Under the pieces are notes generated by a model. That model searched no databases. It saw only the letters and a list, made by a program, of their open reading frames with translations, and was not told the origin of the DNA. Source: Catenovulum maritimum (lineage in GTDB: Bacteria; Pseudomonadota; Gammaproteobacteria; Enterobacterales; Alteromonadaceae). Taken from it: DNA of 64,000 nucleotides. Made by a program: the position numbers and the translations under genes. Shown piece after piece: positions 38,660 to 48,756 of the stretch (positions are counted from its first letter, which is position 1; each line of letters opens with the position of its first letter). The stretch spans positions 124,001-188,000 of the forward strand of contig NZ_KQ130487.1 of NCBI RefSeq assembly GCF_001050375.1. Direction: 5' to 3'.

Positions 38660-38677
38660 TTACCACTTTATAAATTT

Positions 38678-38707
38678 AAAAGGCTTACATTTTGTAAGCC
38701 TTTTTTT
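38678..38707 (+). terminator. Rho-independent terminator after sodB
   Basis: AGGCTTAC (38681-38688) and GTAAGCCT (38694-38701) pair around loop ATTTT, followed by seven T. Confidence 0.92.
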
Positions 38708-38960
38708 ATTCCTTTCTTTGTGATTTATTACAAATTTTTCGTTTATTTTCTTGTCCTTACTTCAATCCTTTGACTAAGCTTAAATTGAATAAAAAAAGTT
38801 CTTCTAATTGATTAATAGACGTCCAGATCAACAAACTTAATTTGACGAATGTAAGACTTAGTTGGATAGCGAATGAACTTCCGCCACTAAATTTTTGTCT
38901 TAGATTTAAATTAATTAATCAATTACAACTGTAATTTATCGATTGATGGTGGAGGCCTGC
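38708..38960. other. Promoter spacer before the prkA operon
   Basis: About 250 AT-rich bases with no coding signal. They must hold the promoter of prkA-yeaH-spoVR, which in enterics is stationary-phase controlled. I cannot single out a sigma-S or NtrC-type box with confidence. Confidence 0.4.
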
Positions 38961-40883
38961 ATGGGTATTTTCGAGCATTTTCAACAAAGATATGAATCTA
39001 CGAAAGAAGAAGAATACACAATTCAAGAGTTTCTTGAACTGTGTAAATCAGATCCGAGTGTTTACGCTAATTCAGCAGAAAGATTACTGACCGCTATAGG
39101 TGAACCAGAAATGGTTGATACCTCCAAAATACCTAGGTTAAGTCGTATTTTCTCCAACAGAGTGATAGCTAGGTACCCTGCATTTGATGAGTTTTATGGC
39201 ATGGAAGAGGCAATTGAGCAGATTGTTTCTTATTTAAAACATGCAGCTCAAGGCTTAGAAGAAAAGAAACAAATTCTCTATCTATTAGGTCCTGTTGGTG
39301 GCGGTAAAAGCTCGCTAGCTGAAAAAATAAAAAGCCTAGTTCAAAAATGTCCGATTTACATCATCAAGGGGTCACCTGTTAATGATCATCCCTTGTGTTT
39401 ATTTGATGTAAGCGAAGATGGAGAAATATTAGAGAAAGAATACGGTATCCCAAATCGATACGTCAAAACCATAATGTCGCCGTGGGCACGAAAAAGACTG
39501 CATGAATTTAATGGTGATATTAGCCAATTTAAAGTCGTAAAAGTTTATCCATCTATTCTTGACCAAGTGGGAATCGCAAAAACAGAACCTGGTGATGACA
39601 ATAATCAAGATATCTCTGCGCTTGTTGGTAAAGTGGATATACGCCGCTTAGATGAATATGCTCAACACGATCCTGATGCCTATAGCTACTCTGGAGCTCT
39701 TTGTAGAGCAAACCAAGGTGTGATGGAATTTGTAGAGATGTTTAAGGCACCAATTAAAGTACTGCATCCGTTATTAACAGCAACTCAAGAAGGCAACTAC
39801 AACCCAACAGAAGGTATGTCAGCACTTCCTTTTGACGGCATTATTTTAGCTCATTCAAATGAATCAGAATGGCAGTCCTTCCGTAATAACAAAAATAATG
39901 AAGCATTTTTAGACAGAGTTTACATAGTAAAAGTGCCTTACTGTTTACGTATCTCAGAAGAGATTAAAATATACAGAAAGTTACTGGAAAACAGCCAACT
40001 AAACGAAGCGCCTTGCGCACCGGGTACGTTAGAAACCCTAGCTCAATTTTCAGTACTTTCTAGAGTAAAGCCACCCGAAAATTCAAGTATCTATTCTAAA
40101 GTCAGAGTCTATGACGGTGAGAGTTTAAAAGATACCGACCCTAAAGCGAAATCACACCAAGAGTACCGAGATTTTGCTGGGGTTGATGAAGGTATGAACG
40201 GTTTATCGACTCGATTTGCGTTTAAGATTCTATCTCGTGTATTTAACTTTGATCATGCCGAAGTAGCAGCTAATCCAGTGCACCTGTTTTATGTGCTTGA
40301 GCAACAAATTGAACGCGAGCAATTCCCAAATGAAGTTGCTGAGCAATATTTAGAATTCTTAAAAGGTTACTTAACCCCTAAATACGTTGAATTTATAGGT
40401 AAAGAGATACAAACCGCTTACTTAGAATCTTACTCTGAATACGGCCAGAACATTTTTGACCGCTATGTTACTTATGCTGATTTTTGGATCCAAGATCAAG
40501 AATATCGAGATCCTGAAACAGGACAACTATTCGATCGCTCAGCTTTAAATAGCGAGCTAGAAAAAATAGAAAAACCGGCAGGGATTAGTAACCCCAAAGA
40601 TTTCAGAAATGAGATAGTCAACTTTGTGTTAAGAGCGAGAGCAAATAAGGGCGGGCATAACCCTAAATGGACGAGTTATGAAAAATTAAGAACGGTTATT
40701 GAGAAAAAAATGTTTTCCAATACCGAAGAGTTACTGCCTGTAATTTCATTTAATGCAAAAACATCAAATGAAGACCAGAAGAAGCACGATGACTTTGTAG
40801 AACGAATGATGGAGAAAGGTTACACCAGAAAACAGGTCCGACTTCTATCCGAATGGTATTTACGAGTTAGAAAATCTTCATAA
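38961..40883 (+). CDS. yeaG: PrkA-type serine protein kinase YeaG
   Basis: A 640-residue AAA+/PrkA protein kinase. I chose ATG 38961 because it gives MGIFEHFQQRYE, matching the E. coli YeaG start, and GGTGGAGG lies five bases upstream; an ATG at 38943 would put the ribosome site inside the gene. Walker A is GPVGGGKSS (110-118). The first third is nearly colinear with enteric YeaG (RLSRIFSNRVIARYPAFDEFYGMEEAIEQI). YeaG acts in nutrient-limitation and stress responses, where it is thought to work with YeaH and SpoVR. The two partner genes follow directly. Confidence 0.96.
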   Translation: MGIFEHFQQRYESTKEEEYTIQEFLELCKSDPSVYANSAERLLTAIGEPEMVDTSKIPRLSRIFSNRVIARYPAFDEFYGMEEAIEQIVSYLKHAAQGLEEKKQILYLLGPVGGGKSSLAEKIKSLVQKCPIYIIKGSPVNDHPLCLFDVSEDGEILEKEYGIPNRYVKTIMSPWARKRLHEFNGDISQFKVVKVYPSILDQVGIAKTEPGDDNNQDISALVGKVDIRRLDEYAQHDPDAYSYSGALCRANQGVMEFVEMFKAPIKVLHPLLTATQEGNYNPTEGMSALPFDGIILAHSNESEWQSFRNNKNNEAFLDRVYIVKVPYCLRISEEIKIYRKLLENSQLNEAPCAPGTLETLAQFSVLSRVKPPENSSIYSKVRVYDGESLKDTDPKAKSHQEYRDFAGVDEGMNGLSTRFAFKILSRVFNFDHAEVAANPVHLFYVLEQQIEREQFPNEVAEQYLEFLKGYLTPKYVEFIGKEIQTAYLESYSEYGQNIFDRYVTYADFWIQDQEYRDPETGQLFDRSALNSELEKIEKPAGISNPKDFRNEIVNFVLRARANKGGHNPKWTSYEKLRTVIEKKMFSNTEELLPVISFNAKTSNEDQKKHDDFVERMMEKGYTRKQVRLLSEWYLRVRKSS

Positions 40884-40979
40884 GCCATTGATTGCAAGTT
40901 AAATAATGGCGGCTTATATGCCGCCTAGCAAATATATTCAGATCCAATCTGACTATTCAGCTTGAATTAAGGGGCGTAT

Positions 40980-42254
40980 ATGGCGAATTTTATTGATCGT
41001 CGACTCAATGCAAAAAATAAAAGTGCGGTTAACCGCCGGCGCTTTCTGCAGCGCTATAACAAACAAATAAAAGAAGCAGTTTCTGATGCCGTCAATAAGC
41101 GAAGCGTTACTGATTTAGACTCGGGTGAAAGTATTAGCATTCCGACTAAAGATGTCTCTGAACCCGTTTTCCATCATGGAAAAGGCGGTAATCGAGATAT
41201 GGTCCACCCTGGTAACGACCAATTCTCACAAGGAGATAGAATAAAGCGCCCACCTGCTGGCGAAGGCGGCGGTTCAGGCCAAGGTGAAGCCAGTCCAGAT
41301 GGCGAAGGCAATGATGAATTTGTTTTCCAGATTTCAAAAGAAGAGTATCTAGATATCTTATTTGAAGATTTGGAATTGCCAAATCTGCAAAAAAATCAAC
41401 TCGCTAAAATCACAGAATATAAAACCGTAAGAGCCGGTTTTAAATCAGACGGCAACCCAAATGGGATTGATATCGTTAGATCAGTCAAAAATTCATTGGC
41501 TCGCCGTACTGCTATGTCTGGTAAGTACAAAAAACGTTTAAAACAAGCTAAAGAGCAACTTGAATTAATACTTGCAGAACCAGACGAGAATGCTTCAGAA
41601 ATTGAAATTCTACAAAATGAAATTGAAGAGCTTGAAGCAAAAATCAAAAAAATTCCTTTTATAGATGAGTTTGATCTTAGGTACAAAAATTTTGAGCAAC
41701 AGGCAGTACCAACCAGTAAAGCCGTTATGTTTTGCTTAATGGATGTATCTGGCTCAATGGACCAAGCAACAAAAGATATAGCTAAACGCTTTTATATTTT
41801 GCTCTACTTATTTTTAACTCGTACCTATAAAAATGTAGAAGTAGTTTACATACGACATCACACCCAAGCTAAAGAAGTTGATGAGCAAGAGTTCTTCTAT
41901 TCTCAAGAGACGGGCGGGACTATAGTGTCGAGTGCGATTAAATTAATGGATGAAATTGTCAAAAAGCGTTATCCAGAGAATCAATGGAATATATATGCAG
42001 CACAAGCTTCTGACGGTGATAACTGGGCTGATGACTCACCACTATGCAGTGAGCTTCTGATTAAAAATATCATTCCAACTATTCGTTATTACGCTTATAT
42101 AGAAATCACCAATAGAAATCATCAATCGCTTTGGCGTGAATATGAACAAATAGCAGAGCAATACAGTAACTTCGCGATACAACATATCAAAGACGTAAGC
42201 GATATTTATCCTGTATTCCGAGAACTTTTCAAAAAACAAATCAAACAAAAATAA
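40980..42254 (+). CDS. yeaH: YeaH (DUF444) VWA-like protein
   Basis: A 424-residue cytoplasmic protein of the YeaH/YhbH family, with basic N-terminus [32 protein letters not shown] Gly-rich linker ([13 protein letters not shown]) is followed by a von Willebrand A-like domain whose metal site DVSGS (Asp255, Ser257, Ser259) is intact. The segment [19 protein letters not shown] fits the second MIDAS loop. It is the middle gene of yeaG-yeaH-spoVR, 96 bp after yeaG and 9 bp before spoVR. It probably works with the kinase, possibly as a substrate or scaffold. Confidence 0.95.
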   Translation: MANFIDRRLNAKNKSAVNRRRFLQRYNKQIKEAVSDAVNKRSVTDLDSGESISIPTKDVSEPVFHHGKGGNRDMVHPGNDQFSQGDRIKRPPAGEGGGSGQGEASPDGEGNDEFVFQISKEEYLDILFEDLELPNLQKNQLAKITEYKTVRAGFKSDGNPNGIDIVRSVKNSLARRTAMSGKYKKRLKQAKEQLELILAEPDENASEIEILQNEIEELEAKIKKIPFIDEFDLRYKNFEQQAVPTSKAVMFCLMDVSGSMDQATKDIAKRFYILLYLFLTRTYKNVEVVYIRHHTQAKEVDEQEFFYSQETGGTIVSSAIKLMDEIVKKRYPENQWNIYAAQASDGDNWADDSPLCSELLIKNIIPTIRYYAYIEITNRNHQSLWREYEQIAEQYSNFAIQHIKDVSDIYPVFRELFKKQIKQK

Positions 42255-42263
42255 GGTGGCGTT

Positions 42264-43793
42264 ATGCAAGCTAAAAAACAAGCACACACACCTCTAGATG
42301 ACGGTCCAGAGTGGACATTTGAATTATTAGATGCGTATCACAAAGAAATAAAAAGAGTTGCCGAATATTATAAGTTGGATACCTATCCAAACCAAATAGA
42401 GATAATTACAGCTGAGCAAATGATGGATGCATATTCCAGCATAGGTATGCCGATTGGATACAGCCATTGGTCATTTGGTAAAAAATTCATTCAAACAGAG
42501 CAAAATTATAAACGCGGTTACATGGGGTTAGCCTATGAAATCGTGATTAATTCAGATCCTTGTATCTCATATTTAATGGAAGAAAATACCATAACTATGC
42601 AGGCACTAGTTATGGCACATGCCTGCTATGGACATAACTCATTTTTTAAAAACAATTACTTATTTACAACTTGGACAGATGCCAGCTCAATTATCGACTA
42701 CTTATTATTTGCCAAAAATTACATTGCAGAATGCGAAGAGAAGTATGGGTTTCAAGAAGTTGAGCTAATTCTAGATTCGTGTCATGCGTTAATGAATTTT
42801 GGTGTGGATAGATATAAACGTCCACAAAAAATCTCAATTCATGAAGAACAAAGAAGACAACAAGAAAGAGCAAGTTACCTGCAATCACAAGTCAATGATT
42901 TATGGCGCACTGTGCCGAATAAAAAGAAAAAAAGTAAAACTGAAAATATTAGATTCCCATCAGAACCGCAAGAAAACTTGCTTTATTTTATCGAAAAGAA
43001 TGCCCCTATGCTTGAACCTTGGCAAAGGGAATTAGTCAGGATAGTAAGAAAAATATCCCAGTATTTTTATCCACAAAAACAAACTCAGGTGATGAACGAA
43101 GGTTGGGCGACCTTTTGGCACTATACAATTTTAAATCACTTGTTTGACGAAGGTTTGTTATCCGATCGTTTCATGCTGGAGTTTTTGCAGTCTCATACTG
43201 GTGTTATTTACCAACCACCTTATAACAGCGACTATTACTCTGGGATAAATCCTTATGCGTTAGGATTTAACATGTTTGTTGATCTTCGCCGTATTTGCGA
43301 ACACCCAACTGAAGAAGATAAACATTGGTTTCCTGAAATAGCAGGCTCAGACTGGTTAGAAACCTTACATTTTGCAATGCTAAACTTTAAAGATGAAAGT
43401 TTTATTAGCCAATATTTATCACCTAAATTAATCCGAGATTTAAAATTATTTCATATTAATGATGACGACTATCGAAATTTTGTTGAAGTGACTTCGATCC
43501 ACAACGAACAAGGTTACAAAGATATTAGGAATGCATTATCAAGCCAGTACAATCTAAGCAACTTGGAGCCAAACATCCAAGTTTATAATGTGGATGTGAA
43601 CGGTGATCGTTCTTTGACTTTAAGATACAAATCACAAAACAGAATTCCATTAGCCGATAGCAGAAAAGAAGTACTGAAGCACCTGTATCGTTTATGGCAA
43701 TTCGATGTGAAGTTAGAGGAAGAAATGTCAGATGGCAGTATAAAACAGCTAGAACGCTGTCCAACAGAGAACAAAAAAGTGTCTTTAGACTGA
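42264..43793 (+). CDS. ycgB: SpoVR-family protein (YcgB)
   Basis: A 509-residue SpoVR/YcgB protein of normal length. Recognisable stretches are [49 protein letters not shown] and [16 protein letters not shown]. The biochemical role is unknown; in Bacillus SpoVR affects spore cortex formation and in enterics YcgB is part of the stationary-phase regulon. Here it is directly downstream of yeaH (9-bp gap, GGTGG ribosome site). In E. coli ycgB lies elsewhere from yeaGH, so this arrangement supports a common function. Confidence 0.95.
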   Translation: MQAKKQAHTPLDDGPEWTFELLDAYHKEIKRVAEYYKLDTYPNQIEIITAEQMMDAYSSIGMPIGYSHWSFGKKFIQTEQNYKRGYMGLAYEIVINSDPCISYLMEENTITMQALVMAHACYGHNSFFKNNYLFTTWTDASSIIDYLLFAKNYIAECEEKYGFQEVELILDSCHALMNFGVDRYKRPQKISIHEEQRRQQERASYLQSQVNDLWRTVPNKKKKSKTENIRFPSEPQENLLYFIEKNAPMLEPWQRELVRIVRKISQYFYPQKQTQVMNEGWATFWHYTILNHLFDEGLLSDRFMLEFLQSHTGVIYQPPYNSDYYSGINPYALGFNMFVDLRRICEHPTEEDKHWFPEIAGSDWLETLHFAMLNFKDESFISQYLSPKLIRDLKLFHINDDDYRNFVEVTSIHNEQGYKDIRNALSSQYNLSNLEPNIQVYNVDVNGDRSLTLRYKSQNRIPLADSRKEVLKHLYRLWQFDVKLEEEMSDGSIKQLERCPTENKKVSLD

Positions 43794-43848
43794 CGCGGGA
43801 TCCAAATTTAAGTATAATCGCCACAAAATTGTTAAACGACATACTTAT

Positions 43849-44727
43849 ATGCCTTGGATTCAAATTCGCTACACCACAGATAAGCAAAGCGCCGATTTAG
43901 TTTCAGATGAAATGTCTGAATTAGGCGCTGTTTCAGTCACATTTTTAGACGCCCACGACACGCCTATTTACGAGCCTAAACCGGGTGATTTTATTTTATG
44001 GGACACGACAATAGCGATTGGACTTTTTGATGCTGAAATAGATGCAGATGCGATTATTGAGCAGCTAAAAAGCTTTCCATTTGGCAATAAAGGTCAATAT
44101 AAGGTTGAGCAACTCGAAGACAAAGACTGGATCAGAGAATGGATGGACAGTTTCAAACCAATCCAGTTTGGTCAAAAACTATGGATATGTCCAAGCTGGT
44201 GTGAAGCGCCCGATCCAGAAGCAGTCAACGTTATTTTAGATCCTGGACTTGCATTTGGTACAGGTACTCATCCAACAACGTCTTTATGCCTAAAATGGTT
44301 AGATCAACAAATTAGCGGAAAAGAGTTAGTGGTCGACTTTGGCTGCGGCTCTGGCATTTTAGCGGTTGCTGCATTGAAACTAGGTGCGGACAAAGTGATA
44401 GGCATTGATATAGATCCTCAAGCTTTACAAGCTTCAGAAGCAAATGCCGAAAGAAATCAAGTCACTGATAAATTGGAATTATACTTACCAGAAAATCAGC
44501 CAGAAGCCCAAGCTGACATAGTGGTTGCCAATATTTTAGCCGGTCCACTCAGAGAATTAGCCGAAATTATCACAGCCTATGTTAAACCTGGTGGTAAACT
44601 CGCTATGTCAGGTATATTAGAGTCTCAAGCTGAATCAATTCACCAAATCTATAGCCAATGGTTTGATTTAGAGCCGACAGAAATAGAAGGTGATTGGTGC
44701 CGTGTTTCAGGTACTAAAAAAGCGTAA
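43849..44727 (+). CDS. prmA: Ribosomal protein L11 methyltransferase
   Basis: A 292-residue SAM-dependent methyltransferase that trimethylates L11 on the large ribosomal subunit. It starts [20 protein letters not shown]. The substrate-recognition domain (1-about 100) is followed by the linker [22 protein letters not shown] and motif [24 protein letters not shown]-like motif IV is [10 protein letters not shown]. All are diagnostic for PrmA. It is 55 bp after spoVR, and a bidirectional terminator follows. Length and start are standard. Confidence 0.97.
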   Translation: MPWIQIRYTTDKQSADLVSDEMSELGAVSVTFLDAHDTPIYEPKPGDFILWDTTIAIGLFDAEIDADAIIEQLKSFPFGNKGQYKVEQLEDKDWIREWMDSFKPIQFGQKLWICPSWCEAPDPEAVNVILDPGLAFGTGTHPTTSLCLKWLDQQISGKELVVDFGCGSGILAVAALKLGADKVIGIDIDPQALQASEANAERNQVTDKLELYLPENQPEAQADIVVANILAGPLRELAEIITAYVKPGGKLAMSGILESQAESIHQIYSQWFDLEPTEIEGDWCRVSGTKKA

Positions 44728-44744
44728 ACGAGTAAGTAAATCTT

Positions 44745-44768
44745 AAGGCGAGTAACCCACCTCGCCTT
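44745..44768. terminator. Bidirectional terminator after prmA
   Basis: AAGGCGAG (44745-44752) and CTCGCCTT (44761-44768) form a perfect 8-bp GC-rich stem with an 8-nt loop between convergent genes. Confidence 0.65.
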
Positions 44769-44777
44769 CTGATATAG

Positions 44778-45110
44778 CTAAAGCAAGTCTTTGATACTTT
44801 GATATAACTTGATCGCTTCCTGCTCTGTTAGCCCTGCAGCGCTTGCTGCTTCACCAAGACTGCTAGACACCCGAATAGATTGGCTCGCATTATTATCTCC
44901 AGACTCTTCTAACTGAGCATCAACTGCACTCTGATTATCTGCCCCTGTTTTTTGCAAAATTTGAGCTTGAGGTGACAAAGTAACTTGAGTTTCTTGTTGA
45001 ACAGGTCCTAACGCTGGATATTGAGATTCAGGCACAGCATTCGCCTTTTCAGCAATATTTAAGCCGACGCCTGAACTGGAATTAGGTAAGGTGTTAAAGT
45101 TAATTTCCAT
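44778..45110 (-). CDS. Small acidic hypothetical protein
   Basis: A 110-residue soluble, low-complexity protein, rich in Ser, Ala, Gln and Asn, with no signal peptide. A conserved-looking LSPQAQILQKTG motif sits in the middle, and the C-terminus forms a helix (LTEQEAIKLYQSIKDLL). Small proteins carrying LSPxAQ motifs occur near motility genes in marine gammaproteobacteria, but I cannot assign a family. It is next to another small gene on the same strand (55-bp gap) and probably shares its transcript. Confidence 0.6.
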   Translation of the reverse strand: MEINFNTLPNSSSGVGLNIAEKANAVPESQYPALGPVQQETQVTLSPQAQILQKTGADNQSAVDAQLEESGDNNASQSIRVSSSLGEAASAAGLTEQEAIKLYQSIKDLL

Positions 45111-45164
45111 AAGTGAACCTCAAGGTATTCAATTCAATTATAGTCAACTTGTCGTTTTTTTGAA

Positions 45165-45488
45165 CTAATGCATTTTATCTGCGTTATTAAACTCATTGAT
45201 GAATTTAGCTTGAGTGGCAAAAATTATTTCCAATTGTTTTACCATGGGTTTAATTGCTTCAGGGCTAAAATCTGTTTTGTGATTTTCAGTCAACTCGTAA
45301 AAAGCTTTACCGACTTCTTCTACGTAAGGTAAAAAACGATCCGACTTAGCTTCAAAACCTGTCGTAAATATAGCTTTATATTTACCATGGCCCTGCTCTT
45401 GGATCTCATCTAAAAATTTATCACAATCAATGGCTTGCTTATAAGCTGTTGCTAAGCTTTGGCGTAGGGCTTCTATAATATTTTGCAT
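45165..45488 (-). CDS. Small helical hypothetical protein
   Basis: A 107-residue protein from ATG 45488 (MQNIIEALRQSLATAYKQAID); an in-frame start seven codons earlier is possible. It is entirely helical by eye, with a central EQGHGKYKAIFTTGFEAKSDRFLPYVEEV. Similar short proteins occur in Vibrio and Shewanella genomes, often without function. I know no role. It is upstream of the Ser/Ala-rich small gene and divergent from a small YjfB-like gene. Confidence 0.65.
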   Translation of the reverse strand: MQNIIEALRQSLATAYKQAIDCDKFLDEIQEQGHGKYKAIFTTGFEAKSDRFLPYVEEVGKAFYELTENHKTDFSPEAIKPMVKQLEIIFATQAKFINEFNNADKMH

Positions 45489-45598
45489 CAAAACACTCTC
45501 ATTCTTCAATTAAGCGTATTTTATTCGATTTTTTTACTAAAGTCTTGAGCAATGCAGCCGATACAGTTTATGAGGGTAATCCCGCTCTCGATTAAACC

Positions 45599-45622
45599 AT
45601 TAATATCCTTAGGGATATTAAT
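45599..45622 (+). promoter_or_regulatory. Hairpin or operator immediately before the small YjfB-like gene
   Basis: ATTAATATCC (45599-45608) and GGATATTAAT (45613-45622) form a perfect 10-bp inverted repeat with a 4-nt loop. It ends eight bases before the GGAG ribosome site. It may be an operator or an RNA hairpin affecting translation. Confidence 0.5.
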
Positions 45623-45639
45623 ATTGTTTGGAGACACTT

Positions 45640-45834
45640 ATGCAAATAAGTTCATCTAGTTCTGGTCAATCGCAAGTTGGTGGTGTAAGCGAAGAACTTC
45701 GCGCTGCAAAATTAGCTAAAACACAACAAGAAGCAGAGGGTAAAGCCGCTGTGGAATTGTTAGAATCTGCCAATGTTTCCCCTCCTCAATCGGCAGATCC
45801 AGCAGTTGGCCAAAATATCAATATAAAGGTTTAA
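45640..45834 (+). CDS. Small YjfB-like (putative motility) protein
   Basis: A 64-residue protein. The start is ATG 45640, with GGAG six bases upstream; an in-frame TTG four codons earlier is not needed. The Ser-rich head (MQISSSSSGQSQVGG), the central helix (ELRAAKLAKTQQEAEGKAAVELLESA) and the tail GQNINIKV are close to the short YjfB-type proteins annotated as putative motility proteins. The function is not established. It is alone on the plus strand between two minus-strand blocks. Confidence 0.6.
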   Translation: MQISSSSSGQSQVGGVSEELRAAKLAKTQQEAEGKAAVELLESANVSPPQSADPAVGQNINIKV

Positions 45835-45903
45835 CCTTGTGCAAAGTTAGGCTGTACTGCCAATTTGTAATGGTAGGAAAGCTTAACGCCCCTCTACAAT
45901 GCA

Positions 45904-45951
45904 TGCTCTAATCCAAGTTATCATAGCTTGGAACAGAGCAGGTATTGTTTT
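45904..45951. terminator. Hairpin between the small gene and epmB
   Basis: TGCTCT...AGAGCA (45904-45909/45935-45940) encloses CCAAG...CTTGG (45913-45917/45927-45931), with small internal loops. The T-rich stretch TTGTTTTT follows on the plus strand. A terminator between convergent genes is likely. Confidence 0.45.
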
Positions 45952-45956
45952 TAACT

Positions 45957-46952
45957 TTATCCAGTAAAAACAATTGGGGTTTTACTCGCTTCTCCGGCTT
46001 CTTCTCTGACCCATTTAGGTACTAAAAATCCTGGCAGTTCAGCTCTTAATCCAGCTTGAAGTTTGGCAACATACTCATCATCCTGATAAAAATGTGCAGC
46101 ACCAGATACTTTGTCAAATAAGTGGATGTAATAAGGTAAAATACCAAGCTCAAATAAACGCTCACTTAAATTAACCAAAGCACTGATATTATCATTTACC
46201 GCTTTTAGCAACACAGCTTGATTCAATAAAGTAATCTGATTGCTTTGCCATAGTGATAAATGCTCTTTTAATAAATCATCTAACTCATTTGCATGATTAA
46301 CATGCAGCACAATAATGCTTTTTAATCGGCTATTTACCAAAGCATGAGTTAGCTCAGGTGTAATTCTTTGGGGAATAACAATAGGCAAGCGCGTGTGAAT
46401 TCTAATTCGAGTTAGATGCGGAATTTGCTCCAATGATGAAATAAGCTCAATTAGGTGCTTATCACTCGCCATTAAAGGATCGCCACCACTTAGCACAACT
46501 TCGTTAATTTCCGGATGCGACTGGATATAATCAAAAGCCTGCTGCCAGCCTTGCTGATTAGGCGCGTTATCTTGATAAGGAAAATGTCGGCGGAAACAAT
46601 AGCGGCAATTAACAGCACATCCGGTTTTAAGAATAAATAAAACGCGACTTTTGTATTTATGTAATAGGCCTGGTAACACAGATTCATGTTCACCAAGTGG
46701 ATCACTGACAAAGCCTTCAACCTGCTCAAACTCAAGCTGGTTTGTCATAACTTGTTTAAATAACGGATCATTTTCGTTGCCTTGTTCCATTTTAGCAATA
46801 AAAGGCCTAGGTACTCTCAACGGAAAAAGCTTACGCGCAGAAAAACCGGCTTGATAAGCGGCAGCATCTATATTTAACAAAGACAATAATTCAGCAGGAT
46901 CAGTTACTGTTTTAGCTAACTCTTTGCGCCAACAAGACTCGTATTTAAACAT
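45957..46952 (-). CDS. epmB: EF-P (R)-beta-lysine aminomutase EpmB
   Basis: A 331-residue radical SAM enzyme of the lysine 2,3-aminomutase-like family. It makes (R)-beta-lysine for elongation factor P. The 4Fe-4S motif is C112-x3-C116-x2-C119 (CAVNCRYCFRRHFPY), the PLP-binding lysine region lies near LLNQAVLLKAVN, and VLSGGDPLMAS matches the family. It is divergent from efp, and epmA follows efp, so the complete beta-lysylation set is present. This arrangement is normal for gammaproteobacteria. Confidence 0.96.
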   Translation of the reverse strand: MFKYESCWRKELAKTVTDPAELLSLLNIDAAAYQAGFSARKLFPLRVPRPFIAKMEQGNENDPLFKQVMTNQLEFEQVEGFVSDPLGEHESVLPGLLHKYKSRVLFILKTGCAVNCRYCFRRHFPYQDNAPNQQGWQQAFDYIQSHPEINEVVLSGGDPLMASDKHLIELISSLEQIPHLTRIRIHTRLPIVIPQRITPELTHALVNSRLKSIIVLHVNHANELDDLLKEHLSLWQSNQITLLNQAVLLKAVNDNISALVNLSERLFELGILPYYIHLFDKVSGAAHFYQDDEYVAKLQAGLRAELPGFLVPKWVREEAGEASKTPIVFTG

Positions 46953-47107
46953 TCAATTTCTAATTTAATTCCTCAACCGCCGTATTTTAACTGAACTCAA
47001 GTATTATCAATAGCTGATTTAAGCTTAATTAAGTAAAAGGCTTTATAAAAAGTTAAATTAGGCTAAAATGCGCAGTTCTAAAAACGAATTAAATGACAGA
47101 GGAAATC

Positions 47108-47674
47108 ATGGCTACAGTCAGTACCAACGAATTCCGCGGTGGCTTAAAAATCATGTTAGATGGTGAGCCATGCGCCATAATAGAAAATGAAATCGTAAAA
47201 CCGGGTAAAGGCCAAGCTTTTAACCGAGTAAAAATCCGTAAGCTTATCTCAGGTAAAGTGTTAGAAAAAACCTTTAAATCTGGTGAATCTGTTGAAAAAG
47301 CGGAAGTTATGGATACAGACCTAGCTTACTTATATAACGATGGCGAGTTCTGGCACTTCATGAATAATGACACATTTGAACAAATTGCAGCTGATGCAAA
47401 AGCAATTGGTGATAATGAAAAGTGGTTAGTAGAACAAGATGTTTGCGTTATCACACTTTGGGATGGCAATCCTATCGCAGTTACACCACCAAATTTTGTT
47501 GAATTAGAAGTAACAGAAACCGATCCGGGTTTAAAAGGTGACACAGCTGGAACAGGTGGTAAACCTGCTACTTTAAATACTGGTGCGGTTGTACGAGTAC
47601 CTTTATTTATTCAAATCGGTGAAGTAATTAAAGTAGACACTCGAACTGGTGAATACGTATCACGAGTTAAGTAA
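47108..47674 (+). CDS. efp: Translation elongation factor P
   Basis: A 188-residue EF-P, which relieves ribosome stalling at polyproline. The chosen ATG 47108 gives [16 protein letters not shown], the standard start; GAGG lies six bases upstream. An earlier in-frame start at 47093 would add five residues not seen in the family. The modified Lys34 sits in VKPGKGQAF, as expected for EpmA-dependent beta-lysylation. It is followed by a strong terminator and then epmA. Confidence 0.97.
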   Translation: MATVSTNEFRGGLKIMLDGEPCAIIENEIVKPGKGQAFNRVKIRKLISGKVLEKTFKSGESVEKAEVMDTDLAYLYNDGEFWHFMNNDTFEQIAADAKAIGDNEKWLVEQDVCVITLWDGNPIAVTPPNFVELEVTETDPGLKGDTAGTGGKPATLNTGAVVRVPLFIQIGEVIKVDTRTGEYVSRVK

Positions 47675-47698
47675 CCCTTTGAACTCGGTTATTTAACT

Positions 47699-47714
47699 AA
47701 CCTGAATTCAGGTT
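47699..47714. repeat. Palindrome AACCTGAATTCAGGTT
   Basis: A perfect 16-bp palindrome between efp and its terminator. A close variant with two changes, AACCCGAGTTCAGGTT, lies at 58377-58392 right before the HDOD-like gene. It may belong to a dispersed palindromic family. Confidence 0.5.
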
Positions 47715-47717
47715 AAC

Positions 47718-47746
47718 AAAAGGGAGTTATTTAACTCCCTTTTTTA
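47718..47746 (+). terminator. Terminator after efp
   Basis: AAAAGGGAGTTA (47718-47729) pairs perfectly with TAACTCCCTTTT (47732-47743), loop TT, followed by further T. Confidence 0.88.
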
Positions 47747-47779
47747 TAGCGTAAAAATAACACACGAATAAACCCGCTT

Positions 47780-48751
47780 ATGACTTCCACTTGGCAACCT
47801 ACCGCAAGCATTAAAACTCTTAAACAAAGGGCTGCAATCATTCAACAAATTCGTCAATTCTTTTACGAGCGTAAGGTGATGGAAGTTGAAACCCCCCTGT
47901 TAGCCAGTGCAGGTGTAACAGATTTATATTTAGAAAACTTGATCACTGAGTTTCAAGGCCCCGGATTTGCAACGCCGAAAGAACTATACCTACAAACGTC
48001 GCCTGAATTTGCGATGAAACGCTTGCTTGCAGCTGGTTCAGGCTGTATTTTCCAAATATGTAAAGCAGCTAGAGATGATGAATCGGGCAGGTATCATAAC
48101 CCTGAGTTTAGCATTCTCGAATGGTATAGAATCGGGTTTAATCATTTTGATTTAATTGATGAAATAGACCAATTACTCCAATTAGTACTTAGCTGCGAAA
48201 AAGCGGAAAGGTATAGTTACCAAGCAGTATTTCAGCAACACCTTGGGATAGATCCTCTAACGGCATCTGCCCAAGAATTAAAGCTAGCTTTAATGTCGCA
48301 AGGTGAAGCTGATTTAGCGAATATGAGTGACAATAAAACCGATTTGCTTCAATTTATTTTAAGCCAATGTATTGAACCTAAAATAGGTCAATCTAGGCCT
48401 TGTGTCATTTATAATTTTCCAGCTGAGCAGGCATCTTTGGCCAAAATTTCAAAACAAGATAACAGAGTCGCGGAAAGGTTCGAAATCTATTACAAAGGGA
48501 TTGAACTCGCCAATGGTTTTCATGAGTTAACCGACTCAAATGAGCAAGCGAAACGCTTTGAACAAGACAATAAAGCTAGGGTAGAGGCAGGTAAAAAGCC
48601 GAAACCGATTGATTATAATTTATTAGCGGCATTGTCAGCTGGATTACCCGATTGCGCAGGCGTAGCCCTTGGAATAGATAGACTAGTTATGTTGGCACTC
48701 AACAAGCCGCACATAGATCAGGTGCTGAGTTTTAATATACATAATTGTTAA
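47780..48751 (+). CDS. epmA: EF-P--(R)-beta-lysine ligase EpmA (GenX/PoxA)
   Basis: A 323-residue paralogue of class II lysyl-tRNA synthetase that attaches beta-lysine to Lys34 of EF-P. It lacks the N-terminal anticodon-binding domain, as EpmA should. Class II motif 2 (FQICKAARDDESGRYHNPEFSILEWY) and motif 3 (GVALGIDRLVMLALN) are intact. It is separated from efp by a terminator, so it may have its own promoter or depend on read-through. Start ATG as in the family. Confidence 0.96.
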   Translation: MTSTWQPTASIKTLKQRAAIIQQIRQFFYERKVMEVETPLLASAGVTDLYLENLITEFQGPGFATPKELYLQTSPEFAMKRLLAAGSGCIFQICKAARDDESGRYHNPEFSILEWYRIGFNHFDLIDEIDQLLQLVLSCEKAERYSYQAVFQQHLGIDPLTASAQELKLALMSQGEADLANMSDNKTDLLQFILSQCIEPKIGQSRPCVIYNFPAEQASLAKISKQDNRVAERFEIYYKGIELANGFHELTDSNEQAKRFEQDNKARVEAGKKPKPIDYNLLAALSAGLPDCAGVALGIDRLVMLALNKPHIDQVLSFNIHNC

Positions 48752-48756
48752 AATGG

